From contig CAZOOZ010000002.1 of NCBI GenBank assembly GCA_964581565.1, positions 124,001 through 188,000 on the forward strand: a DNA stretch of 64,000 nucleotides, written 5' to 3'. The notes beneath the pieces were generated by a model, which had not been told where the DNA came from, searched no databases, and worked only from the letters and a program-made list of their open reading frames with translations. Made by a program: the position numbers and the translations under genes. Source of the DNA: UBA1433 sp964581565 (GTDB taxonomy: Bacteria > Bacillota > Clostridia > Eubacteriales > UBA1433). Positions 32,864-41,390 of the stretch are shown here, piece after piece. The stretch's first letter is position 1. Each line of letters starts with the position of its first letter.

Positions 32864-33088
32864 ATGAAAAACTCGAAAGGCAAATACGCTTGGACTGCGA
32901 AAGTCGGAGAGAAAGGACAAATCGTTATACCTAAAGAGGCACGAGAAGTCTTTGATATCAATCCCGGGGATACGCTGCTCCTTCTGGGCGATGAGTCCCA
33001 GGGCATTGCGATCGTTAAAAACGATATGTTTCTTCACTTCGCCGAGGCGGTCATAAAGGCGAAAAATCAGGAGGAAGGGGACAAATGA
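32864..33088 (+). CDS. AbrB/MazE-like (SpoVT-AbrB) DNA-binding protein
   Basis: A 74-residue swapped-hairpin DNA-binding protein. WTAKVGEKGQIVIPKEAREVFDINPGDTLLLLGDE is the complete AbrB fold (about 9-45), and the remaining 28 residues form a helix. Such proteins act as transition-state regulators or as antitoxins. The start is ATG 32864, six bases after GGAGG; the TTG and ATA just upstream are not needed. The stop overlaps the start of the following alpha/beta-hydrolase (ATGA), so the two are coupled. The partner is a hydrolase, not a nuclease toxin, which favours an autoregulator over an antitoxin. Confidence 0.87.
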   Translation: MKNSKGKYAWTAKVGEKGQIVIPKEAREVFDINPGDTLLLLGDESQGIAIVKNDMFLHFAEAVIKAKNQEEGDK

Positions 33089-34269
33089 AAAAAGAATTAT
33101 CCGGATCGTACGGCATTAAGCCGAAAAAGAAAAAAAGAAAAAAAGCCTTGAAAATCATACTGATAGCGGTTGCAATCCTGATATGTGTGGTCATCGCGCT
33201 CGCTTCCGTGTATAACAACTTGACAATCATATTGACAGCGGTCGTAATCCTGATGTGTATGGTCATCGCGTTCGCTTCCGTATATGTGTATAACAATCTG
33301 AATTATGATAAGGCTCCATTCCGGCAGACGATGGAAGCGGGTTATGAGGAAAAGCAGGTATCTTTAAACGATGGGACGGTTTTGAATTATGTAGAAGGCC
33401 CCGATAACGGTCCTTCCCTCCTGCTGATCCACGGACAAGTAGCGGCGTGGGGAATGTATACGAAGGTACTCCCGGAATTGTCGAAATATTATCACGTGTA
33501 TGCGGTGGATTGCCACGGGCATGGGAAATCCAGCAAAGACCCGGAGAAATATAGCGGCCAGGCAATGGGCGAGGATTTTGCCTGGTTTATTGAAAATGTG
33601 ATTGGTGAACCGGCAGTGGTCTCGGGTCATTCATCCGGGGGGCTGCTGACGACATGGCTTGCCGCCAATTCTTCCGAGAATGTATTGGGTATTGTCCTGG
33701 AGGATCCGCCTCTTTTCTCAACGGAGGCCTCCCGGTGCGATAAAACATTTGCGCAGGTGGACACATTTCAGGCATGTCATTCATTCCTGAACCAGAATGA
33801 GGAGGATGACTTTGCTCTGTATTACCTCGAAAACTGCTATTGGATCAATTATTTTGGAAATGCGAAAAAAAGAATCATTCGATATGCCGTCTCCTACAGG
33901 GAGAAACATCCCGAAGAGAGATTAAAAATATTTTTCTTCCCACCTTCCATTACCGGGACATTTTATTTCATGGATGACTACGATCCCAGATTTGGCGATG
34001 CATTCTATGATTGCTCATGGCTGAAAGGCTTTGATCACGCCGAGGCCCTGTCGAAGATCAAATGCCCATCCGTCCTGATCCATACAAATTGGAAGTATGA
34101 TGAGAACGGTATTCTTATGGGGGCTATGAGCGGTGAGGATGCCGAGCGGGCGCATTTGCTGATAGAAAATAACGTGCTCATAGAGGTTGACTCCGGTCAC
34201 AGTTTCAGTTGGGAAAAACCAAATGATTTTATTGAGATCATGATCGATTTTCTCAATGAGATTCAATAA
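33085..34269 (+). CDS. Membrane-anchored alpha/beta-hydrolase with duplicated membrane segment
   Basis: A 394-residue protein. A Lys-rich start (KPKKKKRKK) is followed by two similar hydrophobic segments (about 22-42 and 46-70) that arose by an internal 72-base duplication. The hydrolase domain includes LLLIHGQVAAWGMYT (oxyanion loop HG), DCHGHGKSS, VVSGHSSGG with nucleophile Ser (GxSxG) and a C-terminal DSGHSF with catalytic His; the acid is likely Asp in the strand before it. Substrate unknown. It overlaps the AbrB gene by four bases. A GC-rich hairpin lies after the stop. Confidence 0.83.
   Translation: MKKELSGSYGIKPKKKKRKKALKIILIAVAILICVVIALASVYNNLTIILTAVVILMCMVIAFASVYVYNNLNYDKAPFRQTMEAGYEEKQVSLNDGTVLNYVEGPDNGPSLLLIHGQVAAWGMYTKVLPELSKYYHVYAVDCHGHGKSSKDPEKYSGQAMGEDFAWFIENVIGEPAVVSGHSSGGLLTTWLAANSSENVLGIVLEDPPLFSTEASRCDKTFAQVDTFQACHSFLNQNEEDDFALYYLENCYWINYFGNAKKRIIRYAVSYREKHPEERLKIFFFPPSITGTFYFMDDYDPRFGDAFYDCSWLKGFDHAEALSKIKCPSVLIHTNWKYDENGILMGAMSGEDAERAHLLIENNVLIEVDSGHSFSWEKPNDFIEIMIDFLNEIQ
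33153..33300. repeat. Diverged internal tandem duplication (72-base period) encoding a membrane segment
   Basis: AATCATACTGATAGCGGT at 33153 recurs as AATCATATTGACAGCGGT at 33225. The second copy carries two extra codons near its end. Both copies encode a hydrophobic stretch ending in ASVY and NNL. Confidence 0.8.
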
Positions 34270-34691
34270 ATAACAAAATACAAAGGGGCTGGCACGCTAA
34301 GAAAAGTAGACCCGCCCCTTAAATAACGCACAGAGGTTCGGGTAGATACATAGAAAACAAAGATTTTGGGTTAAAGCGCAAACCCAGCTTGATTTGGCTT
34401 ACTGCTTGGACGCAGACCATATGAACCAGCGTACAAGTTAAGCGCTATCAAGCGTATAACCAAGTATTATCAATATCATATAACTATCGTGGTATTTCGT
34501 ATTCATTCCAAATATCCGATTATGAATAAAAAATATTGATATATTTTAAATTTCAGGACGAATTGAAAAATCTGATAAAAATTTGCAGAATTCAATCCAA
34601 TGGTAACATAAAAGCAAATAGACAAGTCCCTGTCTTTGTTTTCTCGAAAAACAGCAGAGGTCAGTTCTATTCAATAATGTAATGGAGGAAT
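34270..34691. other. Non-coding spacer, possibly a decayed mobile-element fragment
   Basis: 420 bases with a composition less AT-rich than the neighbouring spacers in its first half. AAGGGGC and GCCCCTT (34283-34320) form a stem around 24 bases. No reading frame survives, and I could not match the remnant to a known insertion sequence. Confidence 0.35.
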
Positions 34692-35666
34692 ATGGATTTG
34701 AACGAAGAAAGATGCAATCAATGCGGCGGCAGCCTGATCCTTGATGAAGAAAAAGGTGTATATATATGCGAATACTGCGGCACGGAATTTCCGTTGCCGG
34801 TTGAAGCATTCAAACGCATTGAATTGAAACGTAAAGAAAAGTTAAAAGCCGAGGCAAAAGAGAAACATAAAGAACGAAATAAAAAAAGAAGAAAAAAAGC
34901 GTTAGTGTTTATAATCGTCTTTTTTATTATTTCATGTGCAGCATTAATCATTTACGGAAATTCTTTCAGAATAACAGATGCGCATATGACAATTGATACA
35001 GGTTCAGATAATTATTCCAATACAATTCATACATACACACCAAATCTTGATGAATTCAGAGTAGCCTTTACTGTCCATAACGCACCGGAAAATACATTTA
35101 TTTCATTTGTTTGGAAAAATAAAAGCGACATTCTTCAAAAAAGTATTAAATATGATATCAGTAACAAAAAAAATGATATCTTAACCGCTTATTTATTAAA
35201 TGATCAACAAGTATGGGAAGTAGGAAGTTATTCTGTAGAAATATATATAAATGATAATATAGAGCCGATTGAAATTCTCAATTTTACTGTAAGAAAAAAC
35301 ATTTCAGACATAATTTTAACAGATTTCCAAATGACAACCTCTGTTGACGATGAGCTGCATCCCATAGATACAGTAACCGAATATCCTACAGATGCGCAAA
35401 GGTTTATGCTTTTCGGCAAGCTTTTTAATGCTTCATTTAACACAACGATAAAATATGTATGGAAATACAACGGAGATAGCTTTAAAACTGATTTCGACAG
35501 TGCATGGGAATATCCAAATATGCGTTTTTATCGGAGTGCAGTAAAAGAATCTCATTTGAGGTGTGTAGCATATGAACATTGGTTGCCCGGTTCTTATTCA
35601 GTGGAATTATATGTCAATGATGAAACAACCCCGTCTGAAATTGTAAATTTTAAGGTGGTAAAATGA
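34692..35666 (+). CDS. Zinc ribbon, membrane helix and two exported WxxGSYSVE domains
   Basis: The longest member (324 residues) of the modular family. The zinc ribbon CNQCGGSLIL...CEYCGTEFP (8-33) is followed by a highly basic coiled-coil-like linker, a membrane helix (about 74-93) and two tandem domains of about 115 residues. Each domain opens with DAHMTIDTGS or DFQMTTSVDD and ends with WEVGSYSVEIYIND or WLPGSYSVELYVND plus a strand (ILNFTV, IVNFKV). So the family varies by domain number. AATGGAGG lies close before the ATG. The gene is more AT-rich than its relative at 27636. No known function. Confidence 0.8.
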   Translation: MDLNEERCNQCGGSLILDEEKGVYICEYCGTEFPLPVEAFKRIELKRKEKLKAEAKEKHKERNKKRRKKALVFIIVFFIISCAALIIYGNSFRITDAHMTIDTGSDNYSNTIHTYTPNLDEFRVAFTVHNAPENTFISFVWKNKSDILQKSIKYDISNKKNDILTAYLLNDQQVWEVGSYSVEIYINDNIEPIEILNFTVRKNISDIILTDFQMTTSVDDELHPIDTVTEYPTDAQRFMLFGKLFNASFNTTIKYVWKYNGDSFKTDFDSAWEYPNMRFYRSAVKESHLRCVAYEHWLPGSYSVELYVNDETTPSEIVNFKVVK

Positions 35667-35726
35667 TGCGTGATGATATAGCAGCTTATTTAATTATAAA
35701 ATATTCAATCCTATAATAAAAACAAA

Positions 35727-35749
35727 AAAGAGACCAAAGTCTCTCTTTA
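35727..35749 (+). terminator. Terminator of the two-domain gene
   Basis: AAAGAGAC, loop CAAA, GTCTCT then CTTT. A short stem with T residues. Confidence 0.6.
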
Positions 35750-35847
35750 ATTGCTCTCATATAAACTAATCTTTACCTCTTCATTAATAATTTCTGCATG
35801 ATTATATCGGTAAAGATATTATATTTTTTATTTAATTCATAATGATA

Positions 35848-35876
35848 TTGATAAAAATATACGACAAAATTATATA
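35848..35876 (+). promoter_or_regulatory. Promoter of the zinc-ribbon-only gene
   Basis: TTGATA, 17 bases, TATATA. It resembles the promoter at 27559 and is followed by a similar AAGGCGGTAA ribosome binding site. Confidence 0.55.
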
Positions 35877-35915
35877 TTTAGTATATACTAATACATTTTA
35901 AGGCGGTAATAAATT

Positions 35916-36170
35916 ATGCAAGAGAACAGATGTAAAAATTGCGGCGGTTATATGGAAAAAGACAATACATTAAATATGTACATATGCGAGTACTGCGGAA
36001 CGAAACAAGCAATACAAATTGAAGAAAAAAATAACTACACTGATCCATCTCCCTTATCTACAGGAAATTCAAAAATAGAAAGAATTATAGAAATAAGTTT
36101 ATTTGTTTTATTTAAAATTTTATTTCCAATAATGGTCTTATATGCACTTATCTTATGTTTTACATTATAA
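35916..36170 (+). CDS. Zinc ribbon plus membrane helix, no exported domain
   Basis: An 84-residue short form of the modular family. The ribbon CKNCGGYME...CEYCGTKQA (residues 5-30) is very close to that of the 34692 gene. It is followed by a short linker and a C-terminal membrane helix (about 55-83). The stop comes directly after the helix and there is no domain in another frame downstream, so either the domain was deleted or this is a natural minimal member. TAAGGCGG lies a few bases before the ATG. Possibly a partner or regulator of the full-length members. Confidence 0.7.
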   Translation: MQENRCKNCGGYMEKDNTLNMYICEYCGTKQAIQIEEKNNYTDPSPLSTGNSKIERIIEISLFVLFKILFPIMVLYALILCFTL

Positions 36171-36219
36171 AAATCAAGCCTTACAGAATTAATAATTATA
36201 AGAAAGAGAATAAATGAAA

Positions 36220-36247
36220 GAAAAAGAGAGGGTTTCCTCTCTTTTTC
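36220..36247. terminator. Strong bidirectional terminator between convergent genes
   Basis: GAAAAAGAGAGG, loop GTTT, CCTCTCTTTTTC, a perfect 12-base stem. It serves the small zinc-ribbon gene (rightward) and the ABC operon (leftward). Confidence 0.85.
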
Positions 36248-36258
36248 ATCTATATTCA

Positions 36259-38127
36259 TCAGCCCGCATTTTCAAATTGGCTCTGATACAGGTTCGCGTA
36301 GAATCCGCCTTTTGCAAGCAGCTCATTATGTGTGCCCTGTTCCACGATGTCGCCTTCATTGATGACCAATATCAAATCCGCATCTCGAATCGTGGAAAGC
36401 CTGTGCGCGATCACAAAGCTTGTGCGGCCCCTCATCAAATTATCCATGGCCTTTTGAATGAGCACTTCCGTACGCGTATCGACACTGCTGGTCGCTTCAT
36501 CCAAAATCAATATTTTCGGATCCGCCAGTATTGCCCTGGCAATAGTGAGAAGCTGTTTTTGCCCCTGCGAAATATTGTTCGCTTCCTCATTGAGCACCAT
36601 GTTGTAGCCTTCGGGAAGCGTGCGGACAAAGTGGTCTACCTGTGCCGCTTTTGCCGCTCTATGCACTTCTTCGTCAGTAGCGGTCAGTTTGCCATAGCGG
36701 ATATTATCGGCGATCGTGCCGTTGTAGAGCCATGTATCCTGAAGCACCATGCCAAAAAGGCTTCGTAGCTCGTCGCGTTTAAAATCGCGGATATCTTTGC
36801 CGCCGATTTTGATAGCACCGCTCGTGACATCATAAAAACGCATCAGTAGTTTTACAAGTGTTGTCTTGCCGGCTCCCGTAGGCCCCACAATGGCGATTTT
36901 CTGCCCCAGTTTTACGTCGGAGCTGAAATCATGAATGACGATATTTTCGGGATCATATCCAAACGACACATGTTCAAAGCTGACATGATCATCCACGGAA
37001 AGCTCAAACCCGTCCGCGATTCGCACGGTTGCGTCATCATCATTCATCTCTTCTTCTTCATCCAAAAACTCAAACACACGCTCCGAAGCCGCTGCCGTTT
37101 GCTGCAATATATTTGAAATATTCGCGATCTGTGAGATCGGCTGCGTAAAGGAGCGCACATATTGTATAAATGCCTGAATGCCCCCAACCGTCATGCTGCC
37201 GCCTGCCGTGAAATAACCGCCGAGTATACAAATCGCCACATAAGCCAGATTTCCGATAAACATCGTAATCGGCATGATCATCCCGGATAAAAAATTGGAT
37301 TTCCACGCTGATTTATAAAGCGAATCATTGTGTTTGTCAAACGTTTGAATCGAATCTTCTTCGCCGCTGAATGCTTTCACGACAACATGGCTGCCAAACA
37401 TTTCTTCCACATGTCCGTTCACGATGCCGAGATATTTCTGCTGGTTTTTAAAATGCTTTTGTGATCTCTTTATAATCATCATCACCGACACAGCCGATAT
37501 AGGCAAAATAAACATCGTCACGATTGTGAGCTGCCAGCTGATCGTGAGCATCATGATCGTAATGCCCAGCAGCATCGTGACCGAAGTAATAATCTGAGAT
37601 AAGCTTTGATTGAGCGTCTGGCTGATCGTGTCAACATCATTCGTGATCCTGCTGAGCACTTCGCCCTGCGTTGTTTTATCGTAATATTTAAACGGCAGCC
37701 TGTTCATCTTCTCGCTGATGTCGTTACGCATTTTGTAAGTCACTTTCGCGGTAACGGACGCCATAATAAAGCCTTGCAGATATTGCAGCGCTGCGCCGAT
37801 GACATACAGGCCAACGAGCCACAGCAGTATCGTGCCGATTTTTGCAAAGTCAACGCCGCCGGTTCCTGCGATTTTGCTCATGATGCCGTTGAAAAGTTCA
37901 TCCGTTGCTCTGCCGAGAATCTTTGGTCCCACGATCGTAAACACGGTCGATGCCACCGCAAGTATGATCACGGTCAAAATCGTCCATTTGTGCCTTCCGA
38001 GGTAAGCAATCAGCTTTTTCATGGATTTTTTAAAGTCTTTGGGTTTCTCCACGAGCATCGCGCCGTGTCTGCCGCTGCCCGGACCCATCGGAGGTCTTTT
38101 TGCTTCTTTGTTGTTTTGTTCACTCAT
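36259..38127 (-). CDS. ABC exporter half, permease-ATPase (canonical ATP site)
   Basis: A 622-residue type IV ABC exporter subunit. Six membrane helices occupy about 45-330. The nucleotide-binding domain has Walker A GPTGAGKTT, a degenerate signature NISQGQKQ, Walker B ILILDEATSSVD with catalytic Glu, and the switch His in IAHRLST. ATG 38127 follows GGGGAGG. The start overlaps the stop of the upstream partner by four bases (ATGA). It is the third gene of the MarR-led operon and should form a heterodimer with the 38124-40361 product to expel lipids or drugs. Its N-terminus is Gly/Pro/Lys-rich, as in MdlB-like proteins of Clostridia. Confidence 0.92.
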   Translation of the reverse strand: MSEQNNKEAKRPPMGPGSGRHGAMLVEKPKDFKKSMKKLIAYLGRHKWTILTVIILAVASTVFTIVGPKILGRATDELFNGIMSKIAGTGGVDFAKIGTILLWLVGLYVIGAALQYLQGFIMASVTAKVTYKMRNDISEKMNRLPFKYYDKTTQGEVLSRITNDVDTISQTLNQSLSQIITSVTMLLGITIMMLTISWQLTIVTMFILPISAVSVMMIIKRSQKHFKNQQKYLGIVNGHVEEMFGSHVVVKAFSGEEDSIQTFDKHNDSLYKSAWKSNFLSGMIMPITMFIGNLAYVAICILGGYFTAGGSMTVGGIQAFIQYVRSFTQPISQIANISNILQQTAAASERVFEFLDEEEEMNDDDATVRIADGFELSVDDHVSFEHVSFGYDPENIVIHDFSSDVKLGQKIAIVGPTGAGKTTLVKLLMRFYDVTSGAIKIGGKDIRDFKRDELRSLFGMVLQDTWLYNGTIADNIRYGKLTATDEEVHRAAKAAQVDHFVRTLPEGYNMVLNEEANNISQGQKQLLTIARAILADPKILILDEATSSVDTRTEVLIQKAMDNLMRGRTSFVIAHRLSTIRDADLILVINEGDIVEQGTHNELLAKGGFYANLYQSQFENAG

Positions 38128-40361
38128 GCCAATTCCTCCCCTGATAATTGAGATGAGGCAATCTCCAAGTATTCGGGACAGCTCTTTAAGAGTTCCTTAT
38201 GTGTCCCTTTGCCTACGATTTTGCCTTTGTCGAGCACAATGATTTGCTGCGCGTGCATGATCGTGCTCACTCTTTGCCCGACAACGATGACGGTGCTGTC
38301 TCCCGTGTGCTCACGCAGCGCTTTGCGCAGTGCCACATCCGTCTTGTAATCGAGTGCCGAAAAACTGTCGTCAAAAATAAAGATTTCAGGATCTCTCACA
38401 AGTGCGCGCGCAATGGAAAGCCGCTGTTTCTGACCGCCAGAAACATTGCCGCCGCCTTGTGCGATCGCAGAGTCGAACCCGTCTTCTTTTTCTTCGATAA
38501 AGTCGATTGCCTGCGCCACTTTCGCGGCCGTTTCTATTTCCTCGTCACCGGCGTCCTTTTTGCCGTATCGCAGGTTGGACGCGATCGTTCCCGATATCAG
38601 CACGCCTTTTTGAGGCACATACCCGATTTTTTCCCGCAGCTTTTTCAGTGTCACATCGCGCACATCGGCACCATCCACCACAACGCTGCCTTCCGTGGCG
38701 TCATAAAAACGCAGCAGTAAGTTTGCGATCGTGGATTTGCCTGAACCTGTTGAGCCTATGATCGCCGTTGTCTGCCCCGGATATGCCGTAAAATTGATAT
38801 CGCTCAGGGCATATTCTGTAGCCCCTTCATATTTAAAGTACACATCCTTAAATTCCACAAGCCCTTTTTTATTTCTATCAAAGTCTTTCGGTGTTTTCGG
38901 ATCAAGGATTTTATTTTTCACTTCAAGCACTTCGGCGATTCTGTTTGCCGACACAGCCGCACGGGGTACAAAGATAAACATCATCGATATCATCATAAAC
39001 GACATAATGATCTGCATCGCATACTGCATAAAGGCCATCATGTCCCCGATTTGCAGCCCTGAGTTTGCGATCTGGTTCGCCCCGACCCAAACGATAATGA
39101 GCGTGATACCGTTCATGACAAGCATGATGCCCGACATCATAAAGGCCATCACACGCGTCACAAACAAATTGGTTCGCGTGAGCTCGCCGTTTGCCGCTTC
39201 AAAACGTTTCTTTTCATGCTTTTGTGTGGCAAATGCGCGGATAACCATCATTCCGCTCAAGTTTTCCCTTGCAACAAGGTTGAGCTTGTCGACAAGTGTC
39301 TGCATGATCTTGAATTTCGGCATCGCAATCGCCACGAGCACTAAAATCAGACCCGTAATGGCAATACATGCCACCGCGATGATCCAGCTCATGGAAGGCG
39401 ATTTTCCGACTGCCATGATGATGCCGCCCACGGCCATGATCGGCGCATAACAAATCATACGGATACCGATCATAAGAAGCAGTTGAATTTGCGTGATGTC
39501 GTTCGTACATCTTGTGATCAGGGATGCCGTTGAAAATTTATTGAATTCGGCGCTTGAAAAGCTCTCGATTTTTTCAAATACGCTTTTGCGCAAATTTCTC
39601 GCAACACCCGCCGCGATACGTGAGGAAATAAGGCTCACAAGCACCGTTGCGATGCCGCCGAGCAGTGCCACGATGAGCATGACGCCGCCCACTCTGATGA
39701 TATAGGCTTTCTGAATATCCTGCATATCCACGCCGAGTTCTTCGTAAAACACTTTTGCAAGCATGAGCCCCATTTGATTTTGTATGCTCTCATACTGCGT
39801 AGCCGCTTCCTCATGCGCTTCATCGATCACCGATTGCGGCAGCTGCGCGATCATCGGCAGTGCGCTGTATAATTGGTCCAAGTCGATATCGCTTGAGTCG
39901 ATGGACGTGCTTATCTGCATATTTGCCTGCCCCGATTGCTCTGCCATATCTTTCATCACCACCATAAAGGTAGCGGTCGCGGCGCCGAAAGCGTCGTCGA
40001 GCTGCCCACTTGCCGACTCGTCCGCATCCGTTTTTATATAAAACCGGTTTTCCGCGTCGGGGTAAATATCGGCATATTCCTGCCCGTCTTCGTTTTCGTC
40101 CGTTTTATCTGCAAGCGTGTAGGAATCCTCTACAAGCTGCTTTTCATCTTCCGTCATAAAAGAAGTCATCAATGTCATGCCGTTTACGCTGATTGCATCC
40201 GGCGCGGCGTGCTCGATCCCGTTTTGCTGAATGCCCACATTTACAATGTCCGACATAAAGTTCGGTAGATACAAGTTGCTCATTGCCTGCCCGTACAAGA
40301 GCACAAAAGAAAGCACGACGCCGAGTATAAACGGCTTTAAATATTTTGCAAGTTTTATCAA
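38124..40361 (-). CDS. ABC exporter half with large extracellular insert (degenerate ATP site)
   Basis: A 745-residue ABC exporter subunit. After helix 1 there is an insert of about 170 residues (about 30-205), rich in Asp/Glu/Gln, that should lie outside the membrane before the remaining five helices. The ATPase domain has Walker A GSTGSGKST, signature NVSGGQKQRLSIARAL, and Walker B IFIFDDSFSALD, where Asp replaces the catalytic Glu. One degenerate and one normal site is the hallmark of heterodimeric exporters such as TM287/288. TTG 40361 is the start, with AAGGAG eight bases upstream, just two bases after the MarR stop. Substrate unknown. Confidence 0.92.
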   Translation of the reverse strand: MIKLAKYLKPFILGVVLSFVLLYGQAMSNLYLPNFMSDIVNVGIQQNGIEHAAPDAISVNGMTLMTSFMTEDEKQLVEDSYTLADKTDENEDGQEYADIYPDAENRFYIKTDADESASGQLDDAFGAATATFMVVMKDMAEQSGQANMQISTSIDSSDIDLDQLYSALPMIAQLPQSVIDEAHEEAATQYESIQNQMGLMLAKVFYEELGVDMQDIQKAYIIRVGGVMLIVALLGGIATVLVSLISSRIAAGVARNLRKSVFEKIESFSSAEFNKFSTASLITRCTNDITQIQLLLMIGIRMICYAPIMAVGGIIMAVGKSPSMSWIIAVACIAITGLILVLVAIAMPKFKIMQTLVDKLNLVARENLSGMMVIRAFATQKHEKKRFEAANGELTRTNLFVTRVMAFMMSGIMLVMNGITLIIVWVGANQIANSGLQIGDMMAFMQYAMQIIMSFMMISMMFIFVPRAAVSANRIAEVLEVKNKILDPKTPKDFDRNKKGLVEFKDVYFKYEGATEYALSDINFTAYPGQTTAIIGSTGSGKSTIANLLLRFYDATEGSVVVDGADVRDVTLKKLREKIGYVPQKGVLISGTIASNLRYGKKDAGDEEIETAAKVAQAIDFIEEKEDGFDSAIAQGGGNVSGGQKQRLSIARALVRDPEIFIFDDSFSALDYKTDVALRKALREHTGDSTVIVVGQRVSTIMHAQQIIVLDKGKIVGKGTHKELLKSCPEYLEIASSQLSGEELA

Positions 40362-40363
40362 GT

Positions 40364-40873
40364 CTACTTCTCCTTCCTGCTGCTTTGTTCATATTCTTTC
40401 TTTATTTCATCGTTGACATCGATCAGCCGGTTAAAAAGACTGATCAGTTGTTTTAAATTTTCCTCGCCGTAGCGTTCGATTGTCTCATCGAGCATGCGGT
40501 CGGTATAGCTTTTTGTTTTATACAATATTTCTTTTCCCGGCTCTGTGAGCGTTACGGTTATTTTTCTCCGGTCGTCTTTATCCATTTCACGTCTCACATA
40601 CCCTTTTTTTTCCAGCCCGTTGAGCATCTGCGAAATAGCCGGTTTTGTGATATGGTGCATTTTTTGCAGATCCGAGACAAAGATCTTTCTATGCACGTCA
40701 AACTGGCAATTCTCATTATGCTCATGATGCATTCTCTTTGGAAAGTGCCCCGCGATTCCGTTCATGACCATGAGTTCCCCCATGCGTATATCAAGATCAG
40801 GCGGAAACGGCATTCCTATTTTGCGAAAACGCATCATAGTTCGTATAAGCTGTTCTTTTAGTGTACTATCCAT
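40364..40873 (-). CDS. MarR-family transcriptional regulator
   Basis: A 169-residue winged-helix regulator. The recognition helix is in LQKMHHITKPAISQMLNGLEKKGYVRRE (about 88-115) and the wing in MDKDDRRKITVTLTEPGKEI. A His-rich loop (KRMHHEHNENC) before it might bind metal. AAGGAGG lies 7 bases before ATG 40873. It leads the ABC exporter operon, with only two bases to the next gene. A TTAAG-CA-CTTAA palindrome next to its -10 suggests that it represses its own operon until an exported compound binds. Confidence 0.9.
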   Translation of the reverse strand: MDSTLKEQLIRTMMRFRKIGMPFPPDLDIRMGELMVMNGIAGHFPKRMHHEHNENCQFDVHRKIFVSDLQKMHHITKPAISQMLNGLEKKGYVRREMDKDDRRKITVTLTEPGKEILYKTKSYTDRMLDETIERYGEENLKQLISLFNRLIDVNDEIKKEYEQSSRKEK

Positions 40874-40908
40874 TTAGTTGCCTCCTTAATAGTTTAAAAG
40901 CTAAATAA

Positions 40909-40950
40909 TTAAGCACTTAACTATTATAATGCTTCTTTTTCTTTTTGCAA
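40909..40950 (-). promoter_or_regulatory. Promoter and operator of the marR-ABC operon
   Basis: Reverse strand TTGCAA (40945-40950), 16 bases, TATAAT (40923-40928). TTAAGCACTTAA (40909-40920) is a near-palindrome right at the expected transcription start, the usual place for a MarR operator. Confidence 0.7.
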
Positions 40951-41006
40951 TAGTTTTTTATAATTTTTTTTATGCAAATCTTTACAGGTTTTTTGAGAAA
41001 TAAAAA

Positions 41007-41042
41007 AAGCCCTTCCATACAGTATGTATCATAGAAGGGCTT
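41007..41042 (-). terminator. Terminator of the small HTH gene
   Basis: AAGCCCTTC and GAAGGGCTT arms with a further weak inner stem. A seven-base T-run follows on the reverse strand. Confidence 0.85.
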
Positions 41043-41085
41043 GAAAATGCCTGATCACATAATTGGTTTTTGATAAGAAAGCCTG

Positions 41086-41295
41086 TCAGTCGGGTATATA
41101 TTCTGCTACATCGGTCAAGGTGCAGCCGAGGATTTTACAAAGCGTATTGAGTGTATTGGTAGAGACCGACTCATTATTTTGCAACCTCAAAATCGTTGAG
41201 CCGCTGATGTTTTCATCTTTGCCTTTATTGCGCAGCGTGTAGGTCGTCGCGCCTTTCTGTCTCATCGTTTTCCATAGCGGAGCATATGAAATCAA
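41086..41295 (-). CDS. Small Cro/C1-type helix-turn-helix protein
   Basis: A 69-residue DNA-binding protein that is one HTH domain. The fold runs from WKTMRQKGATTYTL to NTLCKILGCTLTDVAEYIPD; ISGSTILRLQNNESVSTNTL is the recognition part. Proteins of this YozG-like size often regulate a neighbouring gene. TTG 41295 is the start, with AAAGGGG nine bases upstream. It is divergent from a 60-residue protein of unknown function, 95 bases away, and not far from the restriction-modification operon. Whether it controls that operon cannot be told from sequence. Confidence 0.85.
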   Translation of the reverse strand: MISYAPLWKTMRQKGATTYTLRNKGKDENISGSTILRLQNNESVSTNTLNTLCKILGCTLTDVAEYIPD

Positions 41296-41390
41296 TTTAA
41301 TTCACCCCTTTACTTTTCTTCATTATGCCCTATAATGGACATATAGCGTTATGCTCAATATTGGTCATAAAGAAAAGGAGAACAAAAAAA

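Noticed and set aside
34270..34691. Intact insertion sequence
   Set aside because: One short inverted repeat and no transposase frame; at most a relic.
36214..40268. Several long plus-strand frames (for example 36214-36768, 37606-38151, 38199-38720, 38731-39450)
   Set aside because: They lie antisense to two ABC exporter genes with full motif sets and lack ribosome binding sites and recognisable domains.
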